Assembly (NCBI RefSeq): GCF_003112575.1 | Contig: NZ_BEWC01000010.1 | Coordinates: 388,792-452,791, forward strand | Reading direction: 5' to 3' | Source of the DNA: Streptomyces ardesiacus | GTDB taxonomy: Bacteria; Actinomycetota; Actinomycetes; Streptomycetales; Streptomycetaceae | DNA: 64,000 nucleotides | Notes under the pieces: generated by a model | Database searches by the model: none | What the model saw: only the letters and a program-made list of their open reading frames with translations | What the model was told of the DNA's origin: nothing | Program-made: the position numbers and the translations under genes | In this document: positions 35,092-42,686 of the stretch, in pieces | How positions within the stretch are numbered: position 1 is the first letter of the stretch | Layout: each line of letters starts with the position of its first letter

Positions 35092-35307
35092 ATGCAGGCC
35101 GCGCCCGTTCGCGTCACCGCAGTCCGTGCCACCGCCATCCCGTCGTTCACCACCGCCCTGCGGGCCGTCGAGTCGCTGCTGATGAGCGGCGGCCAGCGCA
35201 CCGCCCGGCGCAACGCGTGGAACTCCGTTCTGGAGGACCGCCGCCGCGCCAAGGACCGGATCGAGACGGAGCGCGCGATGCGGCAGTCCGTCGTCGGCCG
35301 CCCCTGA
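35092..35307 (+). CDS. Small conserved protein of unknown function, likely nitrogen-regulated
   Basis: 71 residues, starting MQAAPVRVTAVRATAIPSF, with a very basic and charged C-terminal helix (NSVLEDRRRAKDRIETERAM). No membrane segment. A GAGGGGGGA ribosome site sits before the ATG at 35092; the frame is open 27 codons upstream, but that part covers the leader. The position between lipA and glnA and the GlnR-like boxes upstream match S. coelicolor SCO2195 from memory, a GlnR-controlled gene of unknown function. Confidence 0.75.
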   Translation: MQAAPVRVTAVRATAIPSFTTALRAVESLLMSGGQRTARRNAWNSVLEDRRRAKDRIETERAMRQSVVGRP

Positions 35308-35389
35308 GCCCTGGATCCGGCCCTCCCGCCCTCCCGCCCGCCGGGCACTGCCGTCGTCGGCGCTTTCGGGGGCACGTAGACTTCGTGCC

Positions 35390-36094
35390 ATGGCGAGGAA
35401 GGAACCTGCAGCGGACGCTGCGAATCCCGGGCGACTGAAGCAGATCGCTCTGACCTACAAGATGACCCGCAAGGCCGACAAGAAGATCGGTCTTGTGCTC
35501 GCGGGTGTCGGCATCGTCGTCTTCGGTGTCCTCCTCGGGATCGGTTTCTTGATCGGTCACCCCATCTATCTCGGCATCCTGGGCCTGCTGCTCGCCTTCC
35601 TCGCGACGGCGATCGTCTTCGGGCGCCGGGCCGAGCGGGCGGCCTTCGGGCAGATGGAGGGACAGCCGGGCGCCGCGGCGGCCGTACTGGACAACATCGG
35701 CCGGGGCTGGACGACCACCCCCGCGGTCGCGATGAACCGCAACCAGGACGTGGTGCACCGCGCGGTCGGCAAGGCCGGCATCGTGCTGGTCGCGGAGGGC
35801 AACCCGAACCGGGTGAAGTCCCTGCTCGCCGCCGAGAAGAAGAAGATGAACCGCATCGTCGCCGACGTCCCCGTGCACGACCTGATCGTGGGCACCGGCG
35901 AGGGCCAGGTCGAGCTGAAGAAGCTGCGCACGACCATGCTCAAGCTCCCCCGCGTCCTGAGCGGCCCGCAGGTCACCGTGACCAACGACCGGCTGCGCGC
36001 CCTGGGCGACCTGATGAGCAACATGCCGCTGCCCAAGGGCCCGATGCCCAAGGGCATGCGGATGCCCCGGGGCGGCAACCCCAGGCAGCGCTGA
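35390..36094 (+). CDS. DUF4191-family membrane protein
   Basis: 234 residues. A basic N-terminus (about 1-35) precedes two membrane helices with a short turn (about 40-85, GLVLAGVGIVVFGVLLGIGF and YLGILGLLLAFLATAIVFG). A cytoplasmic domain and a Met/Pro/Lys-rich tail (MPLPKGPMPKGMRM) follow. This layout is DUF4191, widespread in actinobacteria beside lipA and glnA; its function is unknown. A TAGACT hexamer ends 7 bases before the ATG. Confidence 0.88.
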   Translation: MARKEPAADAANPGRLKQIALTYKMTRKADKKIGLVLAGVGIVVFGVLLGIGFLIGHPIYLGILGLLLAFLATAIVFGRRAERAAFGQMEGQPGAAAAVLDNIGRGWTTTPAVAMNRNQDVVHRAVGKAGIVLVAEGNPNRVKSLLAAEKKKMNRIVADVPVHDLIVGTGEGQVELKKLRTTMLKLPRVLSGPQVTVTNDRLRALGDLMSNMPLPKGPMPKGMRMPRGGNPRQR

Positions 36095-36109
36095 CCCGCG
36101 GCACTCCGA

Positions 36110-36173
36110 GACGCCGGTACGGCGAGGGGGGCGGCCCGATCACCCGGGCCGCCCCCCTCGCCGTACCGGCGTC
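36110..36173. terminator. Very strong bidirectional hairpin terminator (29-bp perfect stem)
   Basis: Arms 36110-36138 and 36145-36173 are perfectly complementary over 29 bp, with a 6-base loop ATCACC. It lies between the convergent DUF4191 and RDD genes, so it can stop transcription in both directions. Confidence 0.9.
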
Positions 36174-36219
36174 CTCGCATGCGTGGCGCGTGCCGGAGTC
36201 GGACGGTGGATCTCCGCGC

Positions 36220-36687
36220 TCAGACGCGGATCTCCACGGTGCGCGCCAGCCGGTCGTGCAGGCCCCGGCCGTCGCGGTCCCAGATCAGCGCCGGGAGGGC
36301 GAGGCACAGCAGGACCGAGCGCAGCAGGGCGCGCGGCGGGCTGGGCCGGCCGGTCGTGAGGTCCACGACCCGCAGGCCGAAGAGGCGCTTGCCCGGTGTG
36401 GAGCCGATCGTGCCGACGGTCAGCACGCTCAGCACGAAGAAGATCAACAGGGTCCAGTTGCTCGCCGTCTGCCCGTAGCTGCCCGTGATGAGGCCGTATG
36501 CGATCAGGGCGCACAGGGCCCAGTCGACGGCCAGCGCGCCGATCCGCCTGCCCGGGCGGGCGAGGGAACCCGGTCCCTCCTCGGGCAGACCGAGCTGCTC
36601 GCCGCGGTGTCCCAGATCGGCACCGGCCTCTTCGATGGCGGCGCGGGGGCCGGAGAGCCACGAGCCGATTGCTTGCCTGTTGTCCAC
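36220..36687 (-). CDS. RDD-family membrane protein
   Basis: 155 residues. A hydrophilic N-terminus (about 1-45) precedes an RDD domain: ARPGRRIGALAVDWALCALI with the conserved Arg and Asp in the first helix, then a second helix (NWTLLIFFVLSVLTVG), TPGKRLFGLRVVD and a third hydrophobic segment, ending DRDGRGLHDRLARTVEI. RDD proteins are small transport-like proteins; some work as cation antiporters. The GTG at 36687 follows a TACCGT hexamer with a 6-base gap. It is divergent from glnA. Confidence 0.88.
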   Translation of the reverse strand: MDNRQAIGSWLSGPRAAIEEAGADLGHRGEQLGLPEEGPGSLARPGRRIGALAVDWALCALIAYGLITGSYGQTASNWTLLIFFVLSVLTVGTIGSTPGKRLFGLRVVDLTTGRPSPPRALLRSVLLCLALPALIWDRDGRGLHDRLARTVEIRV

Positions 36688-36773
36688 CCGACCACGGTAC
36701 TGCGCCCGTATACAGGCCCGGAACGGTGGGGTGTGACCGTTCCCGAAACGGCCTAGGCTGGGGAGGCGGCCGG

Positions 36774-36811
36774 TTAACTTCTGCGAAACAAACGGGTCAC
36801 GCCCGAGAAAT
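36774..36811 (+). promoter_or_regulatory. GlnR-type operator upstream of glnA
   Basis: TTAAC (36774), GAAAC (36785), GTCAC (36796) and GAAAT (36807), each separated by 6 bases, follow the known gTnAC-n6-GaAAC double pattern of GlnR sites. A possible -10 TAGGGT lies downstream at 36822-36827. A weaker GTGAC-n7-GAAAC at 36733-36749 is closer to the divergent RDD gene. GlnR activates glnA under nitrogen limitation in S. coelicolor. Confidence 0.85.
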
Positions 36812-36907
36812 CACCCGTCCCTAGGGTCGAGGAAGCGTGTGCCACCCGCACTGGCCGCACGAACGATCTACCAACCCGGCGGGACGGTCGGGAGTAGGAG
36901 GAGCTGG

Positions 36908-38317
36908 ATGTTCCAGAACGCCGACGACGTCAAGAAGTTCATCGCGGACGAGGACGTCAAGTTCGTCGATGTCCGGTTCTGCGACCTGCCGGGCGTCATG
37001 CAGCACTTCACGTTGCCCGCCGAGGCGTTCGACCCCGACGACGAGCAGGCCTTCGACGGATCCTCGATCCGCGGTTTCCAGGCCATCCACGAGTCGGACA
37101 TGTCCCTGCGCCCCGACCTGTCCACCGCGCGTGTCGACCCGTTCCGCCGGGACAAGACACTCAACATCAACTTCTTCATCCACGACCCGATCACGGGCGA
37201 GCAGTACTCCCGCGACCCGCGGAACGTGGCGAAGAAGGCCGAGGCGTACCTGGCCTCCACGGGCATCGCCGACACGGCGTACTTCGGCCCGGAGGCGGAG
37301 TTCTACGTCTTCGACTCGGTGCGCTTCAAGACCGCCGAGAACGAGTCCTTCTACCACATCGACTCCGAGGCCGGCGCCTGGAACACCGGTGCCCTGGAGG
37401 ACAACCGCGGCTACAAGGTCCGCTACAAGGGCGGCTACTTCCCGGTCCCGCCGGTCGACCACTTCGCCGACCTGCGTGCCGAGATGTCGCTGGAGCTGCA
37501 GCGGTCCGGCCTCCAGCTGGAGCGCCTGCACCACGAGGTGGGCACCGCCGGCCAGGCCGAGATCAACTACAAGTTCAACACGCTGCTGGCCGCCGCCGAC
37601 GACCTGATGCTGTTCAAGTACATCGTCAAGAACGTGGCCTGGCGCAACGGCAAGACGGCGACCTTCATGCCGAAGCCGATCTTCGGTGACAACGGCTCGG
37701 GCATGCACGTCCACCAGTCGCTGTGGACGGGCGGCGAACCGCTCTTCTACGACGAGCAGGGCTACGCCGGCCTCTCCGACACCGCCCGCTACTACATCGG
37801 CGGCATCCTCAAGCACGCCCCGTCGCTGCTGGCCTTCACCAACCCGACGGTGAACTCCTACCACCGCCTGGTGCCGGGCTTCGAGGCCCCGGTGAACCTG
37901 GTGTACTCGCAGCGCAACCGCTCCGCCGCGATGCGCATCCCGATCACGGGCTCGAACCCGAAGGCCAAGCGCGTCGAGTTCCGTGCCCCGGACGCCTCCG
38001 GCAACCCGTACCTGGCGTTCTCCGCGCTGCTGCTCGCCGGCCTGGACGGCATCAAGAACAAGATCGAGCCGGCCGAGCCGATCGACAAGGACCTCTACGA
38101 GCTGGCTCCCGAGGAGCACGCCAACGTGGCGCAGGTGCCGACCTCCCTCGGCGCGGTCCTCGACCGCCTGGAGGCCGACCACGAGTTCCTCCTCCAGGGC
38201 GACGTGTTCACGCCGGACCTGATCGAGACGTGGATCGACTTCAAGCGCGCCAACGAGATCGCCCCGCTGCAGCTCCGTCCGCACCCGCACGAGTTCGAGA
38301 TGTACTTCGACGTGTGA
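36908..38317 (+). CDS. glnA: Glutamine synthetase type I GlnA
   Basis: ATP-dependent synthesis of glutamine from glutamate and ammonia; dodecamer of 469 residues. It has the beta-Grasp domain with FDGSSIRGFQ, the catalytic YFGPEAEFYVFD, KPIFGDNGSGMHVHQSLW and NRSAAMRIP. Tyr397 in DKDLYELAPEE is the adenylylation site, so regulation by GlnE-type adenylyltransferase is expected. The ATG follows an AGGAGGAG ribosome site. GlnR boxes lie about 100-135 bp upstream. Confidence 0.98.
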   Translation: MFQNADDVKKFIADEDVKFVDVRFCDLPGVMQHFTLPAEAFDPDDEQAFDGSSIRGFQAIHESDMSLRPDLSTARVDPFRRDKTLNINFFIHDPITGEQYSRDPRNVAKKAEAYLASTGIADTAYFGPEAEFYVFDSVRFKTAENESFYHIDSEAGAWNTGALEDNRGYKVRYKGGYFPVPPVDHFADLRAEMSLELQRSGLQLERLHHEVGTAGQAEINYKFNTLLAAADDLMLFKYIVKNVAWRNGKTATFMPKPIFGDNGSGMHVHQSLWTGGEPLFYDEQGYAGLSDTARYYIGGILKHAPSLLAFTNPTVNSYHRLVPGFEAPVNLVYSQRNRSAAMRIPITGSNPKAKRVEFRAPDASGNPYLAFSALLLAGLDGIKNKIEPAEPIDKDLYELAPEEHANVAQVPTSLGAVLDRLEADHEFLLQGDVFTPDLIETWIDFKRANEIAPLQLRPHPHEFEMYFDV

Positions 38318-38356
38318 CCGGCCGGGCCCGGGTCCGGGCCCGACGTCGTGCCGTCC

Positions 38357-38395
38357 GGCGCCCCCGTTCCCTCTCCCGGAGGGTGCGGGGGCGCC
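38357..38395 (+). terminator. Terminator after glnA
   Basis: GGCGCCCCCG (38357-38366) pairs with CGGGGGCGCC (38386-38395), and the loop itself holds a CCCT/AGGG pairing. It lies 40 bp past the stop. Confidence 0.8.
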
Positions 38396-38502
38396 GTCGT
38401 GCGCGGCCGGCCTGGCCGAAAACCCTTCACAGGGTGCGGACGGGCCGGGATCATGTCTCTTGGACGACAGTTCGAGTCAGGGGGACGGGGAGAGTGCCGG
38501 AG

Positions 38503-38763
38503 ATGCCGGAACGCGACGACGAGGAGCGCGAGTACGACCTGAGGTGGGCGGACGGCGCCGACCACAAGGAGCCCTCGGCGCGGGCCCGGATGCTCGCCGC
38601 GCGCTGGAAGGAGAACCCTCCCGGCCCGGTCCCCTTCCGTGCCGACCCCGACCACGTGGGCTCCGGCCGCCGGTCGTCGTGGGTGTCCACCGCCGTTGTC
38701 CTCGGCTGCGTGGCGGCGGTGATCGTGCTGCTCGGTTACCTCAATTTCAGGGCGCCCTACTGA
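38503..38763 (+). CDS. Small single-pass membrane protein
   Basis: 86 residues. An acidic N-terminus (PERDDEEREYDLRWADG) is followed by a basic region and one C-terminal membrane helix (VSTAVVLGCVAAVIVLLGYL) close to the end, so most of the protein is cytoplasmic and tail-anchored. The ATG at 38503 has a GGGGAGA ribosome site 9 bases upstream; a GTG at 38494 is an alternative. I do not recognise the family. Confidence 0.78.
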   Translation: MPERDDEEREYDLRWADGADHKEPSARARMLAARWKENPPGPVPFRADPDHVGSGRRSSWVSTAVVLGCVAAVIVLLGYLNFRAPY

Positions 38764-38840
38764 GGACGCACGGACCGGGGCTCCTTACGCATGACGCACG
38801 GACCAGGGCGCGCCGACGCCGCCGCCCGGTCCCCGCGGTC

Positions 38841-39680
38841 TCAGCGGAAGGCGCCGACGTTGCGGGCGGCCCAGTCGGCGAAGGGGCGCGGGGCGCGGCC
38901 GAGGACGCGCTCGACGTCCGGGCCGACGCGCTGCTCGGCCGGGCTCGGGGAGCCCAGGATGTCGAGGGTGTCGTCGGCGAGTTCCGCCGGCATGCTGCGG
39001 GCCATGGCGGCCCGGGCCTCCTCCCGGGTCAGTTCCTGGAACGCCACGGGCGCGCCCAGCGCGGCGGCGAGGGCCTCGGTCTGCCCGCGCGGAGTGATCA
39101 CCTCCGGACCGGTCAGCTCGTAGGCGGCGCCGGTGTGCCGGTCCTCCAGCAGGCAGGCCGCCGCCACCGCGGCGATGTCCGCCGGGTCGACGACCGGCAC
39201 GCCGACGTCGCCGAAGGGCGCGGCGACGACCCGCCGCGCCCGGACGGACTCGGCCCACCACAGGGCGTTGGAGGCGAAGCCGCCCGGCCGCAGGACCGCC
39301 CAGTCCAGGCCGGACTCCCGCACCGCGTCCTCCAGCGCGCGCATCGCGATCCGCGTCGTCCCGAAGGGCCGGGTCACGACGCCGAGCGTGGAGAGCAGGA
39401 CGACGCGGCGGACCCCGCTCTCCACGGCCTCGCCGACGATGTCGGCGGGGTTGGCCCCGGTGGCGTGCAGGTCCCCGGACAGCAGCAGGAACAGCGACTC
39501 TGCTCCGGTCAGCACGGGCCGCAGCCCGGCCGGCTCGGCGAGGTCGGCCACCACGTGGCGGGCTCCGTCCGGCACCGCAGCTGGATGCCGTGACACCGCC
39601 GTCACCTCCTCGCCCGCCGCTGCCAGCGCCCGCGTCAGCGGCCGTCCGATGTTCCCGGTGGCTCCGGTCACCACGATCAT
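38841..39680 (-). CDS. NmrA-like NAD(P)-binding oxidoreductase
   Basis: 279 residues of atypical short-chain dehydrogenase fold. It has the dinucleotide-binding IVVTGATGNIGRPLTRALAA, ADLAEPAGLRPVLTGAES, VRRVVLLSTLGV and a C-terminal substrate or regulator domain. Such NmrA/QorB-like proteins act as quinone reductases or redox-sensing regulators. It is divergent from an HxlR regulator, a common pairing in which the regulator controls a redox enzyme. An AAGGAG ribosome site precedes the ATG. Confidence 0.88.
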   Translation of the reverse strand: MIVVTGATGNIGRPLTRALAAAGEEVTAVSRHPAAVPDGARHVVADLAEPAGLRPVLTGAESLFLLLSGDLHATGANPADIVGEAVESGVRRVVLLSTLGVVTRPFGTTRIAMRALEDAVRESGLDWAVLRPGGFASNALWWAESVRARRVVAAPFGDVGVPVVDPADIAAVAAACLLEDRHTGAAYELTGPEVITPRGQTEALAAALGAPVAFQELTREEARAAMARSMPAELADDTLDILGSPSPAEQRVGPDVERVLGRAPRPFADWAARNVGAFR

Positions 39681-39741
39681 GAGCAGCTCCTTGTCGGATC
39701 TCCTGTGTGGATCTTCACGCTAGGAGCAGCGGCTAACTTCT

Positions 39742-39755
39742 GGTAAGGACGTACC
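39742..39755. promoter_or_regulatory. Candidate HxlR operator between the NmrA-like and HxlR genes
   Basis: GGTA-n6-TACC lies in the 93-bp divergent gap, next to a second TCTGGGTAAG that repeats TCTGGTAAG. It precedes the -10-like TAAGCT (39762-39767) of the HxlR gene, so binding would block it. This is inferred from symmetry and position only. Confidence 0.4.
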
Positions 39756-39773
39756 TCTGGGTAAGCTCAGGAC

Positions 39774-40142
39774 ATGACGGAAGGCCTGCAGCACAGGGAC
39801 GCCGGGACCGGTGAGCGGTATGACGTGTTTCACACCGACTGCCTGGCGCGCGACGTGGTGGACCACGTGACCAGCAGATGGGGCGTCTGGGTGCTGATCG
39901 CCCTGCGACGCAGCGACCTCCGGTTCTACGAGCTGCGGGAGAGCATTCAGGGCATCAGCGAGAAGATGCTCGCCCAGACACTGCGCCTGTTGGTCGGGGA
40001 CGGCCTGGTCTGGCGGGAGGTCGAGCCGACGACGCCGCCCCGGGTCACGTACGGGCTGACCGCGTTCGGCCGGGACGTCGGGGAGCCGCTGACGGAGCTG
40101 TTCGACCGCGTCACCCGGCGGCTGTCGCCCGGGGAGCAGTAG
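39774..40142 (+). CDS. HxlR-family winged-helix transcriptional regulator
   Basis: 122 residues, one HxlR domain. It has the conserved Cys in HTDCLARDVVDHVTSRWGVW, then VLIALRRSDLRFYELRESIQGISEKMLAQTLR and the wing VEPTTPPRVTYGLTAFGRDV. HxlR proteins sense quinones, aldehydes or other electrophiles, often through that cysteine. A TAAGCT hexamer ends 6 bases before the ATG. It probably controls the divergent NmrA-like gene. Confidence 0.92.
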   Translation: MTEGLQHRDAGTGERYDVFHTDCLARDVVDHVTSRWGVWVLIALRRSDLRFYELRESIQGISEKMLAQTLRLLVGDGLVWREVEPTTPPRVTYGLTAFGRDVGEPLTELFDRVTRRLSPGEQ

Positions 40143-40208
40143 CGTTCCGGGGTCCTTCCGGGTGCACACTGGACATCGGGACGAGTGCCCGACTGCGAGG
40201 TGATGCAG

Positions 40209-41123
40209 ATGCAGAGCCGCTTCCAGAGTGACCGGCGGTTGACCGTGCGCATGGGGATCACACTGTTCCTGCTCGGTCTGTTGTATGTGGGCTTCGTGGC
40301 CGCGCTGGTCGCGGTGCTGAAGTCCTTGGTGCTGGTCGTGGTGATCGTGGCGCTGGTGTTGGCGGCGCAGTACTGGTTCTCCGACCGGATCGCGCTGTTC
40401 GCCATGCACGGCAGGGTCGTGGAGCGGGACGAGTATCCGGAGCTGCACGGGGTGGTGGACCGGCTGGCGGCGATGGCCGACATGCCGAAGCCCGTGGTCG
40501 CGGTGTCGGGGATCGACATGCCGAACGCCTTCGCGACCGGCCGCAATCCGGACAACGCGGTCATCTGCGTCACCTCCGGCCTGTTGCGGCGGCTGGAGCC
40601 CGCGGAGCTGGAGGGCGTGCTCGCGCACGAGCTGTCCCACGTGGCGCACAAGGACGTCGCGGTGATCACGGTGGCGTCGTTCCTCGGCGTGCTCGCGGGA
40701 CTGATCGTGCGGTTCGCCTTCTACTCCCAGCTCTTCGGGGGACGCCGGGACCAGAACACGATGGCCGCACTGGCCGTGATCATGGGTGTCTCCATCGCGG
40801 TGTACACGATCAGCTTCCTGCTGATCCGGGCCCTGTCCCGGTACCGGGAGCTGGCGGCGGACCGCGCCGCGGCCCTGCTCACCGGGCGCCCCTCGGCCCT
40901 GGCGGCGGCCCTCACCAAGGTCACCGGCGACATCGCGCGCATCCCGACCAAGGATCTGCGCACGGCCCAGGCCTTCAACGCCTTCTACTTCACCCCGGCC
41001 TTCGGTGCCGAGCCCGGCCTGAGCCGGTTCTTCGCCACCCACCCGAGCCTGGAGCAGCGGCTGGAGCAGCTGGGCCGGATCTCCACCGAGCTGGGCGAGG
41101 CGACGGCACCGGGCAAGGCCTGA
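40209..41123 (+). CDS. htpX: HtpX-like membrane zinc metalloprotease (M48)
   Basis: Membrane-embedded quality-control protease of 304 residues. Two membrane helices at about 18-60 precede the zinc site HELSH (140-144). Two further hydrophobic segments (about 155-210) follow, then RYRELAADRAAALLTG, which gives the third zinc ligand Glu. The C-terminal FATHPSLEQRLEQL is typical of HtpX. The ATG at 40209 is 8 bases from a GAGG site; an ATG two codons earlier is too close to it. It forms an operon with pspAB. Confidence 0.92.
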   Translation: MQSRFQSDRRLTVRMGITLFLLGLLYVGFVAALVAVLKSLVLVVVIVALVLAAQYWFSDRIALFAMHGRVVERDEYPELHGVVDRLAAMADMPKPVVAVSGIDMPNAFATGRNPDNAVICVTSGLLRRLEPAELEGVLAHELSHVAHKDVAVITVASFLGVLAGLIVRFAFYSQLFGGRRDQNTMAALAVIMGVSIAVYTISFLLIRALSRYRELAADRAAALLTGRPSALAAALTKVTGDIARIPTKDLRTAQAFNAFYFTPAFGAEPGLSRFFATHPSLEQRLEQLGRISTELGEATAPGKA

Positions 41124-41160
41124 GACGCGGGCGGCCGCGGAAAGGACGGACGACACGGGC

Positions 41161-41739
41161 ATGCGACTGCTGGACATCCTGCTCGGGCGCTCCCGGGCGG
41201 TGGCGCCCGATCTGGACCGGCTCTTCGCACTGCCCTCGGCCGCGGTGGGCCTGGAGGCCGCGGCCGGCTTCCGGCCGACCGGGCAGGGGGCGGTGTGCTT
41301 CGCGACGGTCGAGGGCGCCGCCTTCGAGCGCACGCACCGCGAGATCCGCGACCTGCTGGACGCGGACGCCGGCCGGGTCCCGGTGGAGCTGACCCACGAC
41401 GACTACGGCTACTCCTGGCTCGTCTCGCAGCGCTCCCCGGGCGAGCTGCCGCTGCTGGTGAACGACCTGCACGCGGTGAACAGCACCCTGGAGGCGGGCG
41501 GTTTCGGGCCGCGGCTGCTGTGTTCCCTGGCCGGTTTCGTGGACGACGCCGACCGGCGGCTCGCCCTCGTCTACCTCTACAAGCGGGGCACCTTCTACCC
41601 CTTCGCTCCCCTGCCCGGCGAACGGCAGCGGCGGGACAACGCGCTGGAGCTGCGCGTCCGGGCGGCGCTCGCCGACGAGTTGCCGGTGGAGGACGACCTG
41701 GGCCGCTGGTTCCCCGTGTGGGGGGCGCCCGGGCTGTGA
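41161..41739 (+). CDS. pspAB: PspA-associated protein PspAB
   Basis: 192 residues, beginning MRLLDILLGRSR, with THDDYGYSWLVSQR in the middle and FYPFAPLPGERQRRDNALEL near the end. This is the PspAB family, which in actinobacteria occurs beside HtpX or PspA. No membrane segment, so it is cytoplasmic. It lies 37 bp after htpX on the same strand. Its link to PspA at 4.4-5.3 kb suggests one envelope-stress response split over two loci. Confidence 0.85.
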   Translation: MRLLDILLGRSRAVAPDLDRLFALPSAAVGLEAAAGFRPTGQGAVCFATVEGAAFERTHREIRDLLDADAGRVPVELTHDDYGYSWLVSQRSPGELPLLVNDLHAVNSTLEAGGFGPRLLCSLAGFVDDADRRLALVYLYKRGTFYPFAPLPGERQRRDNALELRVRAALADELPVEDDLGRWFPVWGAPGL

Positions 41740-41766
41740 CCCGGACCGCCCCCCGGTTCCGGACGC

Positions 41767-41806
41767 GGGCGCCGGGCGCCGCCGAAGGGCACGGCACCCG
41801 GCGCCC
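41767..41806. terminator. Bidirectional terminator after pspAB
   Basis: GGGCGCCGGG (41767-41776) and CCCGGCGCCC (41797-41806) form a perfect 10-bp stem between convergent genes. Confidence 0.75.
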
Positions 41807-41809
41807 CGC

Positions 41810-42124
41810 TCACCGCGAGTACCGCATCAACGCCCGCACCATGTGGCAGGTCGTGTCCGACGGCGGGTGGACCCCGATGGCCAGCGCGGCGCTGCGTATC
41901 CGCTCGTTGCGCGCCTGACGGGGGAGGTAGACGCCGGAGTCCAGCAGGGCGATGGCGAGCCGCATCGCCTTGAGCCGGCGGTTGTGCGTGATGTACCACT
42001 CGCGGGGACGGCCCGCCGGCAGCGGACGCTTCTCCACGGGTTCGTACGGCAGGTCGAGCAGGACGGGCCGCTTGGCGGTGGACTGGGTCGGCAACGGCTT
42101 CGGCTTCAGTGCGGCAGCGGGCAC
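41810..42124 (-). CDS. Small conserved hypothetical protein
   Basis: 104 residues, basic, with PREWYITHNRRLKAMRLAIA, LPRQARNERIRSAALAIGVH and DTTCHMVRALMRYSR at the C-terminus, which look like helices of a nucleic-acid-binding protein. I do not know its function. The ATG at 42130 directly abuts AGGAGG and cannot use it. The GTG two codons later, at 42124, has ideal 6-base spacing, so it is taken as the start. Confidence 0.78.
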   Translation of the reverse strand: MPAAALKPKPLPTQSTAKRPVLLDLPYEPVEKRPLPAGRPREWYITHNRRLKAMRLAIALLDSGVYLPRQARNERIRSAALAIGVHPPSDTTCHMVRALMRYSR

Positions 42125-42298
42125 GGGCATCCTCCTGTCGCGGTCGGGGCGCCGTCCGGACTTCCCGGCGACACCCTCGAACACTGCTTCTATTTTACTG
42201 CCCACCACTGACAAAAGCCCCTGCCCACAAGGGCTTTCGGGGCCGCTGGGGCGCGCGTGGCGAACGGGTTCCGGCGCCCTCCGGCTACCGTGTGCGCC

Positions 42299-42658
42299 AT
42301 GGAGATCTGGATCAATCCGGCCTGTTCGAAGTGCCGCAGCGCGCTCAGCCTGCTCGACGCGGAAGGGGCCGACTACACCGTCCGCCGCTACCTGGAGGAC
42401 GTGCCGAGCGCGGACGAGATCCGCGAGGTGCTCACCCGGCTCGGCCTCGAACCGTGGGACATCACCCGCACCCAGGAGGCGGCCGCCAAGGAACTGGGCC
42501 TGAAGGACTGGCCCCGGGACGAAGCGGCACGCGACCGCTGGATCGCCGCACTCGCCGAACACCCCAGGCTGATCCAGCGCCCGATCATCACGGCGGACGA
42601 CGGTACGGCCGTGGTGGGCCGCACCGACGAGGCGGTCCGCGACGCCCTGTCCCGCTAG
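42299..42658 (+). CDS. ArsC/Spx-family arsenate reductase-like protein
   Basis: 119 residues of thioredoxin-like fold. It has the active-site Cys in MEIWINPACSKCRSALSLLD (CxxC form), RRYLEDVPSADEIREVLTRLG and the conserved Arg/Pro loop RLIQRPIITADDGTAVVGR. This matches the glutaredoxin-dependent ArsC or YffB group. No arsenic resistance genes are near, so the substrate may not be arsenate. A TACCGT hexamer ends 7 bases before the ATG. Confidence 0.9.
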   Translation: MEIWINPACSKCRSALSLLDAEGADYTVRRYLEDVPSADEIREVLTRLGLEPWDITRTQEAAAKELGLKDWPRDEAARDRWIAALAEHPRLIQRPIITADDGTAVVGRTDEAVRDALSR

Positions 42659-42686
42659 GCGGGGCAGGGCGGGCGGGGCGTGGCGC

